NCBI GenBank assembly: GCA_024742415.1
Contig: JANSYN010000001.1
Coordinates: 434,001-498,000, forward strand
DNA: 64,000 nucleotides
Direction: 5' to 3'
Source: Gammaproteobacteria bacterium
Lineage (GTDB): Bacteria; Pseudomonadota; Gammaproteobacteria; Pseudomonadales; Halieaceae
Under the pieces are notes generated by a model, which was not told the DNA's origin, did not search any database, and saw only the letters and a program-made list of their open reading frames with translations. Below, one piece after another: positions 1 to 10,575 of the stretch. A program made the translations under genes and the position numbers. Each line of letters begins with the position of its first letter. Position 1 is the first letter of the stretch.

Positions 1-2
1 GC

Positions 3-1196
3 TTTTTTGAGTACCGTGGTGCGCCGCCGTCACAGCGTCAACGCATGGGCATGGGCTCCGGCTTCATCATCTCTAGGGATGGCTACATCGTCACTAACAA
101 CCACGTAGTGCAGGGTGCAGACAGTGTGCTGGTGCGGATGATTGACCGGCGCGAGTTTGACGCTCAGGTGATCGGCACAGATCCACGCTCTGATCTTGCG
201 CTGTTGAAGATTGAGGCCAACAAATTACCGACCCTCAAGCTGGCGCCGGAAGACGAAGTTGAAGTGGGTGAGTGGGTGCTGGCCATCGGGTCGCCGTTTG
301 GCCTGGATTACTCTGTCACGGCCGGTATCGTCAGCGCCAAGGGTCGCAGCCTGCCCACAGAAAACAACGAGAATTATGTACCGTTTATCCAGACGGATGT
401 TGCGATCAACCCCGGTAACTCCGGCGGACCACTATTTAATCTGGACGGCGAAGTGGTAGGCGTGAACTCGCAGATCTATACGCGCGGCGGCGGCTCCATT
501 GGCCTGTCCTTTGCGATTCCCGTCAATGTGGTGCGCAATGTCGTAGAGCAGCTCAAGCAGGATGGCCGTGTAACGCGCGGCTGGTTGGGCGTGACTATCC
601 AGGACGTGGACAAAAACCTGGCAGACTCGTTCGGGCTTGACCGCCCGCGCGGCGCTCTGGTGGCGCAGGTAGCGCCCGGTAGCCCCGCCGACGATGCGGG
701 GCTTGAATCCGGCGATGTGATTATCACGTTTGACGGCAGCGAGATACTCACTTCAGGTGATCTGCCACACGTGGTAGGCCTGATTGCGCCGGATACGTCA
801 GTCGATGCCGAAGTTATCCGCAACAAGAAGCGCCGTGTTATTGAGGTGACGGTGGGCGGACTCGATGCGGACGACAGCTTTACCCTGTCGGCCAAATCCG
901 GGAACGATGATCGCGGTGGCCGGTTGGGCCTGGTCGTGGGTGCGGTCTCTGCCGAGCAGCTCGAAAATAGCGGGTTGGCCGGCGGTGTGCTGGTGCGCGA
1001 GGTGATTCCGGGGTCCGTGGCCGCCGAGGCAGGTATATTGGCGGGCGATATCATTACCCTCATTGATACCTCTCCCATCAAATCGCTCGATGCCTACGAA
1101 CAGGCCGTACAGTCGCTGCAACCGGGGAGTTCCGTGCCGCTGCGCCTGATACGTCGCGGCTCGCCCCTGTTTATCGGCCTGAAGCTGGAAGATTAG
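3..1196 (+). CDS. mucD: Periplasmic serine endoprotease MucD/DegP-like (5' end outside window)
   Basis: HtrA-family periplasmic protease/chaperone that degrades misfolded envelope proteins. The frame is open from base 3, ahead of the first ATG at 45, so the N-terminus and signal peptide lie outside the window; 397 residues are visible of the roughly 470 usual for MucD. The catalytic triad is readable: His in TNNHVV (near base 102), Asp in RSDLALLK (near 192) and Ser in GNSGGP (420-422). Two PDZ domains follow, at about residues 195-280 and 300-390 of the fragment. The position just before lepA matches the algU-mucABCD-lepA order of pseudomonads. A GC-rich hairpin follows the stop. Family assignment is secure; MucD rather than DegP or DegQ rests on context. 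Confidence 0.93.
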   Translation, partial: FFEYRGAPPSQRQRMGMGSGFIISRDGYIVTNNHVVQGADSVLVRMIDRREFDAQVIGTDPRSDLALLKIEANKLPTLKLAPEDEVEVGEWVLAIGSPFGLDYSVTAGIVSAKGRSLPTENNENYVPFIQTDVAINPGNSGGPLFNLDGEVVGVNSQIYTRGGGSIGLSFAIPVNVVRNVVEQLKQDGRVTRGWLGVTIQDVDKNLADSFGLDRPRGALVAQVAPGSPADDAGLESGDVIITFDGSEILTSGDLPHVVGLIAPDTSVDAEVIRNKKRRVIEVTVGGLDADDSFTLSAKSGNDDRGGRLGLVVGAVSAEQLENSGLAGGVLVREVIPGSVAAEAGILAGDIITLIDTSPIKSLDAYEQAVQSLQPGSSVPLRLIRRGSPLFIGLKLED

Positions 1197-1218
1197 CGGC
1201 GCCGGTGACGGCAGTGTT

Positions 1219-1239
1219 GGCCCGGTGCATGCCCGGGCC
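1219..1239 (+). terminator. Hairpin after mucD
   Basis: Perfect 7-bp stem (GGCCCGG / CCGGGCC) with a 7-nt loop, 23 nt after the mucD stop. No T-run follows, so it is at most a weak or Rho-assisted terminator or an RNA-stabilising element. Confidence 0.35.
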
Positions 1240-1373
1240 GCGTACCCACCCCCGCAGCGCCGTGTGACGCCCCGCTCCGGAGACACCCGGGGTACATTGT
1301 CGCTGTCTGCTGCTGATACCACGAACCGGTGCAACGCGCGCCGTTGCTCAGGGCAAAATCCGGCGGCCGTGCG

Positions 1374-1402
1374 GTGACGCCACGCCACGCCTGGGGTACA
1401 AT
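1374..1402 (+). promoter_or_regulatory. Putative sigma-70 promoter of lepA
   Basis: GTGACG (1374-1379), a 17-bp spacer and TACAAT (1397-1402) match the sigma-70 consensus at 4/6 and 5/6. A start near 1409 would give a leader of about 54 nt containing an inverted repeat GGGCAG/CTGCCC (1415-1438) ahead of the TTG start. Prediction by eye only. Confidence 0.4.
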
Positions 1403-1462
1403 CGCCCGCTTTTTGGGCAGCACAGTATTGCACTGCCCGGAACCCGGATTGGACCTGACGGA

Positions 1463-3262
<1,800 letters not shown>

Positions 3263-3265
3263 CAA

Positions 3266-4114
3266 GTGAGTGACATGACGATAGATTTTCCGCTGGTGCT
3301 GGTGATCCTGGTGTTTGGCAGCGGCCTGATCTGGCTGCTGGATGCGCTGCTGCTGGCGCCGCGCCGCAAGCAGGCGCGCGCCAGGCTCGAAGCGGCCTTC
3401 CCGCGCTGGTCTGAGCCAGGCAGTGCGGACGCGGCCAAGTTCGGTGCCCGGTATGCGGAAGAGGCGTCTGAGCCGGTGGTGGTGGAATACGCGCGATCCT
3501 TTTTTCCCGTGCTGCTGGTGGTGTTCGTGTTGCGCTCTTTTCTTGTTGAGCCGTTCCAGATTCCCTCTTCATCCATGGTGCCTACCCTGCAGGTGGGTGA
3601 CTACATTCTGGTGAATAAATACACCTATGGCATTCGCTTGCCTGTTGTGCGCAACAAGATCATCTCGCTTAATGACCCGCAACGCGGCGACGTCATGGTG
3701 TTCTTCCCGCCACATATGAACGACACCTATTTCATCAAACGCGTGATCGGCTTGCCCGGGGATATCATTCGCTATACCGACAAAGCCCTGTACGTGAACG
3801 GCGAGAAAGTCACCGTTGAGCCGCTGCCCGGCGCCGAAGGGCAGGGCGCGCGTTACCGGGTGGCGAATGAACGGCTCGGTGAGGCCGAGCATTTACGCCA
3901 GATCGACGTGCTGCGCCCTGCCACTGATTTCACCGTTACCGTCAAGCCCGGACACTACTTTATGATGGGTGATAATCGCGATAATAGTAGCGACAGTCGG
4001 GTTTGGGGTCAGGTGCCGGAACGGGATATAGTAGGCAAGGCATTTGCAATATGGATGCACTGGGACAACCTGTTCAGCCTGCCTGGCTTCGACAGGGCGG
4101 GACTGATCGAATAA
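3266..4114 (+). CDS. lepB: Signal peptidase I
   Basis: Inner-membrane peptidase that removes signal peptides from exported preproteins using a Ser/Lys dyad. In the 282 residues, a first membrane segment lies at about 8-30 and a second at about 79-95. The nucleophile Ser103 sits in PSSSMVPT, the general base Lys158 in FIKRVIGLPGD, and MGDNRDNSSDSR forms the third conserved box. The GTG start at 3266 lies three bases after the lepA stop, with AACAAG just upstream, so translation is probably coupled to lepA. Length and topology match the gammaproteobacterial enzyme with two transmembrane segments. Confidence 0.96.
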   Translation: MSDMTIDFPLVLVILVFGSGLIWLLDALLLAPRRKQARARLEAAFPRWSEPGSADAAKFGARYAEEASEPVVVEYARSFFPVLLVVFVLRSFLVEPFQIPSSSMVPTLQVGDYILVNKYTYGIRLPVVRNKIISLNDPQRGDVMVFFPPHMNDTYFIKRVIGLPGDIIRYTDKALYVNGEKVTVEPLPGAEGQGARYRVANERLGEAEHLRQIDVLRPATDFTVTVKPGHYFMMGDNRDNSSDSRVWGQVPERDIVGKAFAIWMHWDNLFSLPGFDRAGLIE

Positions 4115-4156
4115 TCACAATAAGGGGCTCTGCGCGAGTCACAGGAGGTTAGCAGT

Positions 4157-4558
4157 ATGAAGCTGCGTCAATCACAGGCCGGTATAACCGTGCTGGGTGC
4201 GGTAGCCCTGCTCATCGTGCTGGGTTTTTTTGCAATGTGTGCCATCCGGATGGCACCACCTTACTTCGAATACCTGAGCGTCAAGAACATCGTTAAGGAC
4301 GTCGTGCTCGACCCTGAACTGGAAGGCGCAAGCATTGGCACGATTCGTCGGAAAATCAGCAATATGTTCAATACCAACCAGATCTACGAGACCAACGCCA
4401 AAAACGTCGAGATCTATCGCAAGGACGGCAAAACAGTGATCGACGCCAGCTATGAGGTGAGGGTACCTATCATGTGGCGCATAGACGCGATCTTGCGGTT
4501 TGATGACCTGAAGTATCACCAGGGTGTTGGGACGCCACTCGACACCAGCAGCCAGTAG
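4157..4558 (+). CDS. DUF4845 family membrane-anchored protein
   Basis: Small protein of unknown function (133 residues) found between lepB and rnc in many gammaproteobacteria. It starts with a short basic N-terminus, then one hydrophobic segment (about residues 10-30, ITVLGAVALLIVLGFFAM). A soluble, pilin-minor-like region follows (residues 35-130) with no catalytic motif I can recognise. A strong AGGAGG Shine-Dalgarno stands 9-10 nt before the ATG. The gene stops three bases ahead of rnc, so it belongs to the lepA-lepB-rnc-era transcription unit. The family name rests on context and on the N-terminal pattern; its biochemical role is not known. Confidence 0.85.
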   Translation: MKLRQSQAGITVLGAVALLIVLGFFAMCAIRMAPPYFEYLSVKNIVKDVVLDPELEGASIGTIRRKISNMFNTNQIYETNAKNVEIYRKDGKTVIDASYEVRVPIMWRIDAILRFDDLKYHQGVGTPLDTSSQ

Positions 4559-4561
4559 CGG

Positions 4562-5242
4562 ATGTCAGACACTGCGCGTCTGGAACAGGCGCTGGGTTAT
4601 CACTTCGGCGATCGCGCGCTGCTCGAGCTGGCACTGACTCATCGTAGCGCGGGTGGACGCAACAATGAGCGGTTGGAGTTTCTGGGCGACTCGATACTCA
4701 ACCACGTGATTGCCGAAGCGCTTTACCTGCGGTTTCCCAAGGCGCGCGAGGGACAGTTGAGCCGCATGCGCGCGTCATTGGTCAAGGGAGAAACGCTTGC
4801 CGCGGTATCCAGGGAACTGGAGCTCGGGCAATACCTGCAACTGGGCAGTGGTGAACGCAAAAGTGGCGGCAATCGCCGCGCATCGATCCTGGCGGATACG
4901 CTGGAGGCGCTTATCGGCGCCATTTTGCTGGAGGCCGGAGTAGATCAATGTCGCAACTGCGTCAACGCCCTGTTTGCCACGCGCCTGAACCAGCTGTCGG
5001 AGCAGGATCTGCGCAAGGACGCCAAAACCCGTCTGCAAGAGTATCTGCAAGGTCGCGGGAAACCGCTGCCTGCTTATGAACTGCGTGACGTTACTGGCGA
5101 GGCGCATAAGCAGACTTTCCGCGTGGCCTGCACACTGGAACTGCCCGCGATGACAGTAGAGGGCACCGGCAATAGTCGACGCAAGGCTGAGCAAATGGCA
5201 GCGGCGGCGGCATTGGAAGAGCTGGCAAGCCATGAGCGATAA
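4562..5242 (+). CDS. rnc: Ribonuclease III
   Basis: Endoribonuclease that cleaves double-stranded RNA in rRNA and mRNA maturation. The protein has 226 residues. The RNase III signature [10 protein letters not shown] lies at residues 35-44, with metal-binding Asp43. The second acidic box ADTLEALIG holds Asp112 and Glu115, equivalent to E. coli Asp114 and Glu117. A double-stranded RNA-binding domain covers about 152-222, ending in the [16 protein letters not shown] helix. Its last 11 bases overlap the start of era, a conserved rnc-era coupling. In E. coli this enzyme cleaves its own leader; no comparable leader is evident because the gene is internal to an operon. Confidence 0.97.
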   Translation: MSDTARLEQALGYHFGDRALLELALTHRSAGGRNNERLEFLGDSILNHVIAEALYLRFPKAREGQLSRMRASLVKGETLAAVSRELELGQYLQLGSGERKSGGNRRASILADTLEALIGAILLEAGVDQCRNCVNALFATRLNQLSEQDLRKDAKTRLQEYLQGRGKPLPAYELRDVTGEAHKQTFRVACTLELPAMTVEGTGNSRRKAEQMAAAAALEELASHER

Positions 5243-6134
5243 GCAAGCACAGCATTGTGGCTACGTTGCGATCGTCGGGCGGCCTAACGTCGGCAAGTCG
5301 ACGCTGCTCAATCATCTGCTGGGCCAGAAGATCAGTATCACTTCACGTAAACCGCAGACGACGCGGCACCAGGTCCTTGGCATACACACTGACGGCGTCA
5401 ACCAGATTATTTATGTGGACACGCCGGGCTTGCACAAGGAAGCGAGCAAGGCGATTAACCGCTACATGAACCGGGCGGCGACGTCGGCCATCCGGGACGT
5501 CGACCTCGTGCTGTTTGTCGTTGATAGAACTGCCTGGACAGACGAAGACGAGATGGTACTGCAACAGGTGGCGCAGTCTGGCCTGCCCGCGATTCTGGTG
5601 ATCAATAAAGTTGATCTGCTACAGGACAAATCCGCACTGCTACCGCACCTGGAGACGTTAGCGCAGCGCATGGCGTTTGCTGAAATTGTGCCCCTGTCTG
5701 CGCTGCGCCATCACAATGTTGCCGCACTCGAGCAGCAGATTATTGCGCGATTGCCGCAGGCCGTGCATTTTTTTCCGGATGACCAGATCACCGATCGCAG
5801 CCAGCGTTTTCTCGCGGCGGAAATAGTGCGCGAGAAGATTACGCGCCAGCTCGGCGATGAACTACCCTACGCGGCAACCGTGGAGATCGAGGAGTTCACA
5901 CTGCTCGATGGCGTGCTGCATATCTCGGCGCTGATCCTGGTGGAACGCAAGGGTCAGAAGAAAATTCTTATCGGTGAGAAGGGCGCCCGCTTGCGCACGA
6001 TAGGCACCGAGGCCCGGGTTGACATGGAAACCCTGCTGGACTGCAAGGTCATGCTGCGCCTGTGGGTGAAGGTAAAATCAGGATGGTCAGATGATGAGCG
6101 CGCGCTGCGCAGCCTCGGTTATAGCGATACCTGA
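5232..6134 (+). CDS. era: GTPase Era, 30S assembly factor
   Basis: Essential GTPase that binds the 3' end of 16S rRNA and checks small-subunit assembly. The 300 residues show G1 GRPNVGKS at 16-23, switch-I region [12 protein letters not shown]3 DTPG at 63-66 and G4 NKVD at 125-128. A C-terminal KH domain (about 200-290) carries the IGEKG loop. The ATG at 5232 lies inside the end of rnc (11-bp overlap), so the two proteins are translationally coupled. recO follows 17 nt downstream. Length and order are canonical. Confidence 0.97.
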   Translation: MSDKQAQHCGYVAIVGRPNVGKSTLLNHLLGQKISITSRKPQTTRHQVLGIHTDGVNQIIYVDTPGLHKEASKAINRYMNRAATSAIRDVDLVLFVVDRTAWTDEDEMVLQQVAQSGLPAILVINKVDLLQDKSALLPHLETLAQRMAFAEIVPLSALRHHNVAALEQQIIARLPQAVHFFPDDQITDRSQRFLAAEIVREKITRQLGDELPYAATVEIEEFTLLDGVLHISALILVERKGQKKILIGEKGARLRTIGTEARVDMETLLDCKVMLRLWVKVKSGWSDDERALRSLGYSDT

Positions 6135-6151
6135 CGAGGGGCAATCTGTCT

Positions 6152-6925
6152 GTGTCGGGAATTGAGCGATCAGGATTGCAGCCCGGCTACGTGCTGCATA
6201 GCCGCATGTACCGCGATACCAGCCTGCTTCTGGAAGTGTTCACTGCACAGCAGGGGCGTGTCAGCCTGGTAGCGCGTGGCGCTCGACGACGCTCGCGCAA
6301 GGGTTCCAGGGCCGCCTTGTTACAGCCGTTTATTCCCTTACTGCTGTCCTATTCCGGTCGCGCAGAGCTCAAGACACTGACTGCGGTGGAGTCTGCCGGG
6401 GCAGCGCTGGTTCTACCCGGCCAGCGCGCCTACAGTGGGCTTTACGTGAATGAGCTGCTGACCCGCTTGATGCATCGGTATGATCCTTACCCGACCTTGT
6501 TCGCCGGCTATGCCAGTACACTGGCAGCTATTGCGTCACCGGCGCCTGTCGATGGTGTCTTGCGGCGCTTCGAGCTATTGCTGCTGGATGAACTGGGCTA
6601 CACGCTGAATCTGCGCACTACGGGCGATACTGGCGAGTCGATTGTGCCATCGGGCCGTTACCGCTACGAAATGCAGTGCGGGCTGCGCGCCGTGGCCGAT
6701 CCCACATCAGCAGCGCCAGATTCCGCACAGGCACAATACGAGGGTGCTCACTTGCTGGCGATTGCCGCGGGCGACTTCAACGATGCTGTATTGCCTGTTG
6801 CCAAACACCTGCTGCGAGCGGCGTTGGCCGAGCACCTGGGCGATGAGCCCCTGCGCAGCCGCGAACTGTTCCAGCTTGCGACGCGCACGCGGCATGAGTT
6901 GGCCGCTCGCAGGGAAGACACATGA
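6152..6925 (+). CDS. recO: DNA repair protein RecO
   Basis: Mediator of RecF-pathway recombination that binds SSB and helps load RecA. The 257-residue protein has an N-terminal OB-fold (about residues 8-85, with RMYRDTSLLLEVFTAQQG and the basic GARRRSRKGSRAAL loop that contacts DNA). The helical domain that follows lacks the cysteine zinc cluster of some RecO proteins. The start is GTG at 6152 with GAGGGG about 11 nt upstream; no ATG fits the family N-terminus better. The stop overlaps the acpS start by 4 nt. The usual next gene, pdxJ, is absent. Confidence 0.92.
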   Translation: MSGIERSGLQPGYVLHSRMYRDTSLLLEVFTAQQGRVSLVARGARRRSRKGSRAALLQPFIPLLLSYSGRAELKTLTAVESAGAALVLPGQRAYSGLYVNELLTRLMHRYDPYPTLFAGYASTLAAIASPAPVDGVLRRFELLLLDELGYTLNLRTTGDTGESIVPSGRYRYEMQCGLRAVADPTSAAPDSAQAQYEGAHLLAIAAGDFNDAVLPVAKHLLRAALAEHLGDEPLRSRELFQLATRTRHELAARREDT

Positions 6926-7296
6926 TTCGTGTGGGCACAGACATCGTACAGTTTTCGCGCATAGACGCGGTACTGGAACGGCAGGGCCTGCGCTTCGTGC
7001 AGCGTATACTGACGCCTTCCGAGCAACTTGAATTTGCGCACAGCTCACAGGGCGGGCGCCTGTTGGCCAAGCGTTTTGCCGCAAAAGAGGCGGTTGCCAA
7101 GGCGCTGGGTACTGGTATCGGACGCGGCGTCAGCTGGCAGCACATCGAGATTCAGCATGACGAGCGCGGCGGCCCACTTGTACGACTGAGCGGTGGCGCA
7201 CGCGAAGTGGCCAACTCGCACGGTTGTAGTGCGGTCGCCTTGAGTATCGCCGACGAACTCGAATACGCTGTTGCGTTCGCCGTTTTATCGCCCTGA
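6922..7296 (+). CDS. acpS: Holo-[acyl-carrier-protein] synthase
   Basis: Transfers 4'-phosphopantetheine from CoA to the serine of apo-ACP, activating fatty-acid synthesis. At 124 residues it has the usual AcpS length. The magnesium-binding GTDIVQFSRI box includes Asp7, and FAAKEAVAKALGTG includes Glu56. The ATG overlaps the recO TGA (ATGA), so the pair is coupled directly. In most relatives pdxJ stands between these two genes. Confidence 0.94.
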   Translation: MIRVGTDIVQFSRIDAVLERQGLRFVQRILTPSEQLEFAHSSQGGRLLAKRFAAKEAVAKALGTGIGRGVSWQHIEIQHDERGGPLVRLSGGAREVANSHGCSAVALSIADELEYAVAFAVLSP

Positions 7297-7350
7297 ACCC
7301 GGTGCCGGTGCTTGAGTGGCAGCCTGCCGAAGACGCAGGCGACTTCATCG

Positions 7351-7365
7351 CCCATGGGGTAGAAT
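7351..7365 (+). promoter_or_regulatory. Putative promoter -10 region of cysM
   Basis: TAGAAT at 7360-7365 is preceded by GGGG, echoing the GGGGTACAAT box before lepA. The -35 position (AGGCGA, 7337-7342) is poor. It would give a leader of about 60 nt. Weak evidence. Confidence 0.3.
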
Positions 7366-7430
7366 GCGAGTCTTGCATAAAGGCGATAGAGTTGTTTTCC
7401 TTATTCCCTCAAATCATCGACTGAACATGT

Positions 7431-8327
7431 ATGCCCGACTACCCGACTGTTGAATCCTGTATAGGTAACACGCCGCTGGTGCGTTTACAGCGCATGCCCG
7501 GAAAGACCAGCAACACGCTGCTGGCCAAACTCGAAGGCACCAATCCGGCTGGCTCCGTGAAGGACAGGCCGGCGCTCAGTATGATCGCGCGTGCCGAGGC
7601 ACGCGGTGACATCAAGCCTGGCGATACGCTGATTGAAGCAACCAGCGGTAATACCGGAATTGCGCTGGCAATGGCCGCCGCCGTGCGCGGCTATCGCCTG
7701 ATTCTCATCATGCCGTCCCATATGAGCGACGAGCGCAAGCAGGCCATGTCGGCTTACGGCGCCGAGCTGGTAGAAGTGACACAGCAAGAGGGCATGGAGG
7801 GCGCAAGGGATCTTGCAGAACAAATGCAGGCGCAAGGCCGTGGCAGGGTTCTGGACCAATTTGCCAATCCCGACAATCCACTGGCGCATTACCACGGCAC
7901 CGGCCCTGAGATCTGGTCGCAGACCGATGGCACGGTGACGCATTTTGTCAGCTCAATGGGCACAACCGGCACCATCATGGGTTGTTCTGCGTACCTCAAG
8001 GCGCAAAACCCCGCGATAGAGATTATTGGCTTGCAGCCGATGGACGGTTCCAGTATTCCTGGTATCAGGCGCTGGCCGCAGCAGTACCTGCCGCGCATCT
8101 TCAACGCCGACAGCGTGGATCGTGTTATGGACATTTCGCAGGCCGAGTCAGAAGCGACCATGCGCAGGCTCGCAGCGGAAGAGGGCATTTTTGCCGGTGT
8201 CTCCTCGGGTGGGGCAGTTGCCGCTGCCCTGTCATTGTCCAGGGAAGTGGAAAACGCAGTCATTGTGGCAATTATCTGTGACAGGGGTGATCGCTATCTA
8301 TCCACCGGTGTGTTCGGCACACCCTGA
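7431..8327 (+). CDS. cysM: Cysteine synthase B (O-acetylserine / thiosulfate sulfhydrylase)
   Basis: PLP enzyme of fold type II that makes cysteine from O-acetylserine and sulfide, or S-sulfocysteine from thiosulfate. The 298 residues show IGNTPLVRL near the N-terminus, the PLP lysine Lys44 in GSVKDRPA, the phosphate loop TSGNTG and the C-terminal GVSSGGAVAAAL. The RRWPQQYLP segment and the overall length favour CysM over CysK. The ATG at 7431 is the only start compatible with the family N-terminus. relA follows 19 bp after the stop, as in pseudomonads except that the intervening rlmD is missing. Confidence 0.95.
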   Translation: MPDYPTVESCIGNTPLVRLQRMPGKTSNTLLAKLEGTNPAGSVKDRPALSMIARAEARGDIKPGDTLIEATSGNTGIALAMAAAVRGYRLILIMPSHMSDERKQAMSAYGAELVEVTQQEGMEGARDLAEQMQAQGRGRVLDQFANPDNPLAHYHGTGPEIWSQTDGTVTHFVSSMGTTGTIMGCSAYLKAQNPAIEIIGLQPMDGSSIPGIRRWPQQYLPRIFNADSVDRVMDISQAESEATMRRLAAEEGIFAGVSSGGAVAAALSLSREVENAVIVAIICDRGDRYLSTGVFGTP

Positions 8328-8346
8328 TTAAGGTACACGCCTCCTT

Positions 8347-10575
8347 ATGGTGCAGGTGCGGCAATCGCCAGATCTAGACGCAAGCGGTGACATCGATGTG
8401 CAGCGCTGGGTGGCTGCGTTGCCGCATGAGTCTGTGCCCGAGGGCAGGGCGCGGCTGTTGCAGGCCTGCGAGTTTGCCAGGGCGTTACTGTCCAATGAGG
8501 GCCAGGATACGCCGGACTGGGCAGTAGAACGCAACAGCTTCATCGCCGGCCTGGAGATTGCACAGATCCTCGCTGACCTGCATGTGGATATCGAATGCCT
8601 TGTCGCTGGCGTTTTGTATCGGGCGGTCCGCGAGCAGCGAATTGGACTGGAAGCCATAGAGCAACGCTTCGGCACTGAAGTCAGTACCCTGATATCCGAT
8701 GTGCTACGCATGGCGGCGATCGGCCAGCTCCCGCTGGAGTCCGAGGCGCCGGTGCTGGGCCAGGCAACCGACCAGAAAGACAATATCCGCAAGATGTTGA
8801 TAGCGATGGTGGATGACGTTCGGGTTGCGTTGATTAAATTGGCCGAGCGTACCTGTGCCATTCGCGCAGTCAAAGACGACGCTGTCCGGCGCAGAAAGGT
8901 CGCGCAGGAAGTGTTTGATATCTACGCCCCGCTTGCCCATCGCCTTGGTATAGGTCAGCTAAAGTGGGAGCTTGAGGATCTGTCGTTTCGCTATATCTAT
9001 GCAGATGCCTATCGCAAGATTGCCAGGCTGTTGGATGGCAAGCGCCTTGAGCGCGATCGCTTCATTGCAGCAGTGCGTGATGATCTAAGCCGCGTGCTGA
9101 GTGCGCAGGGCCTGGAGTTTGAGATAGCGGGCCGTTCGAAGCACATTTACAGCATCTGGAGAAAGATGCAGCGCAAGGGAATTGGCTTCTCCCAGGTGTA
9201 CGATGTTCGTGCCGTGCGTATTCTTGTACCTGAAATCAAGGACTGCTACGCCACGCTGGGGCTGGTGCACGGTTTGTGGCGCAATATCCCCAATGAGTTT
9301 GACGATTACATTGCGAATCCGAAGGAAAACGGCTATCGCTCACTGCACACGGCAGTGATAGGGCCTGATGGCAAGGTGCTGGAGGTCCAGATCCGCACTC
9401 ACCAGATGCACCAGGAAGCGGAATTGGGTGTTTGCGCGCACTGGCGGTATAAGGGCGCAGATGCTGACAATGCCATGGCCAGCACTTATGAAGAAAAAAT
9501 AGCCTGGTTGCGTCATGTGCTGGACTGGCACGATGAGACGGGCGATATCGGTGCGATTGCTGAGCAGTTCAGTTTTGAGGTTGCGCAGGATCGCGTCTAC
9601 GTTTTCACCCCGGACGGGGATGTTGTCAATCTTGCACAGGGCGCTACGCCGCTGGATTTTGCCTACCACGTTCACACTGAAATCGGCCACCGCTGTCGCG
9701 GCGCCAAGGTCAATGGCGTGATTGTGCCGCTTACCTATCAACTGTCCATGGGTGAACGCATCGAAATTCTCACCAGCAAGGAGGCGAAGCCGCGGCGTGA
9801 CTGGCTGAACCCTTCGTCGGGGTATCTCAAGACCTCGCGTGCTCGTGCCAAGGTGCAACTGTGGTTTCGTGGTCAGGCGCGTGAAGACAACATCGACGCC
9901 GGCAGGCACCTGCTTGAAAAAGAACTGCGCGACTTGTCCCTGACCAGCATGGACTACGCCCTGATAGCCAAGAAAATGCATTTTGCCAGCGTTGAGGATA
10001 TGTACGCCTGTGTAGGTTCAGGAGATCTCGGTTCGGTACAGGTCATGCAGGCGGCGCGCGGGTTGGTGGGTGTGCCTCATGGCTCATCGCACAGGCTGGC
10101 CAATTCACCCACAGCCAGGCATGTGGGGCTGGTGCAGGTTGAGGGGGTGGGCAGTTTGATGAGTCACCTGGCCGGTTGCTGCAAGCCGGTACTGGGTGAC
10201 GCGGTCGCGGGCTTTGTTACTCAGGGGCGTGGTGTCAGCGTACATCGGGCTGATTGCGCGCGACTGGTCGGTTTACGTGAGAGGGCCAGTGAGCGTGTGG
10301 TCGACGTGCAGTGGGAGTCTGCCGAGGCACCTGATTATGAAGTCGATGTTGTGATTCAGGCTAACGACAGGCAGGGCCTGCTGCGCGATATCACCGGCCT
10401 GTTTGCCAATGCACGTATCAATGTGCTGGCGATCAGGACACGTACGCACAAGGGCAGTGCACTGGCGACTATGCGATTGCGTGTGGAAGTTCCGAACCTC
10501 ACTGCGCTGGAAAAACTCTTTGAGCGTATATTGCGCCTCAAGGATGTACGCAGTGCCAAGCGAGCGTCCAGTTGA
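8347..10575 (+). CDS. relA: GTP pyrophosphokinase RelA (ppGpp synthetase I)
   Basis: Ribosome-associated synthetase that makes (p)ppGpp from ATP and GTP/GDP during amino-acid starvation. The protein has 742 residues. The N-terminal HD-like domain lacks the HDxxED metal motif that SpoT hydrolases need (CLVAGVLYRAVRE stands at that position), so it should be synthesis-only. The synthetase domain (about 240-360) has RSKHIYSIWRKM, VYDVRAVRIL and NGYRSLHTAV. TGS follows at about 405-470, then helical and zinc-finger-like segments and an ACT domain at about 665-740. The stop overlaps the mazG start (TTGA), a coupling that fits mazG limiting ppGpp effects in E. coli. Confidence 0.97.
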   Translation: MVQVRQSPDLDASGDIDVQRWVAALPHESVPEGRARLLQACEFARALLSNEGQDTPDWAVERNSFIAGLEIAQILADLHVDIECLVAGVLYRAVREQRIGLEAIEQRFGTEVSTLISDVLRMAAIGQLPLESEAPVLGQATDQKDNIRKMLIAMVDDVRVALIKLAERTCAIRAVKDDAVRRRKVAQEVFDIYAPLAHRLGIGQLKWELEDLSFRYIYADAYRKIARLLDGKRLERDRFIAAVRDDLSRVLSAQGLEFEIAGRSKHIYSIWRKMQRKGIGFSQVYDVRAVRILVPEIKDCYATLGLVHGLWRNIPNEFDDYIANPKENGYRSLHTAVIGPDGKVLEVQIRTHQMHQEAELGVCAHWRYKGADADNAMASTYEEKIAWLRHVLDWHDETGDIGAIAEQFSFEVAQDRVYVFTPDGDVVNLAQGATPLDFAYHVHTEIGHRCRGAKVNGVIVPLTYQLSMGERIEILTSKEAKPRRDWLNPSSGYLKTSRARAKVQLWFRGQAREDNIDAGRHLLEKELRDLSLTSMDYALIAKKMHFASVEDMYACVGSGDLGSVQVMQAARGLVGVPHGSSHRLANSPTARHVGLVQVEGVGSLMSHLAGCCKPVLGDAVAGFVTQGRGVSVHRADCARLVGLRERASERVVDVQWESAEAPDYEVDVVIQANDRQGLLRDITGLFANARINVLAIRTRTHKGSALATMRLRVEVPNLTALEKLFERILRLKDVRSAKRASS

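Noticed and set aside
476-1081. Long minus-strand frame inside mucD
   Set aside because: GC-rich shadow of a conserved gene; no ribosome site and an unstructured Ser/Pro/Arg composition.
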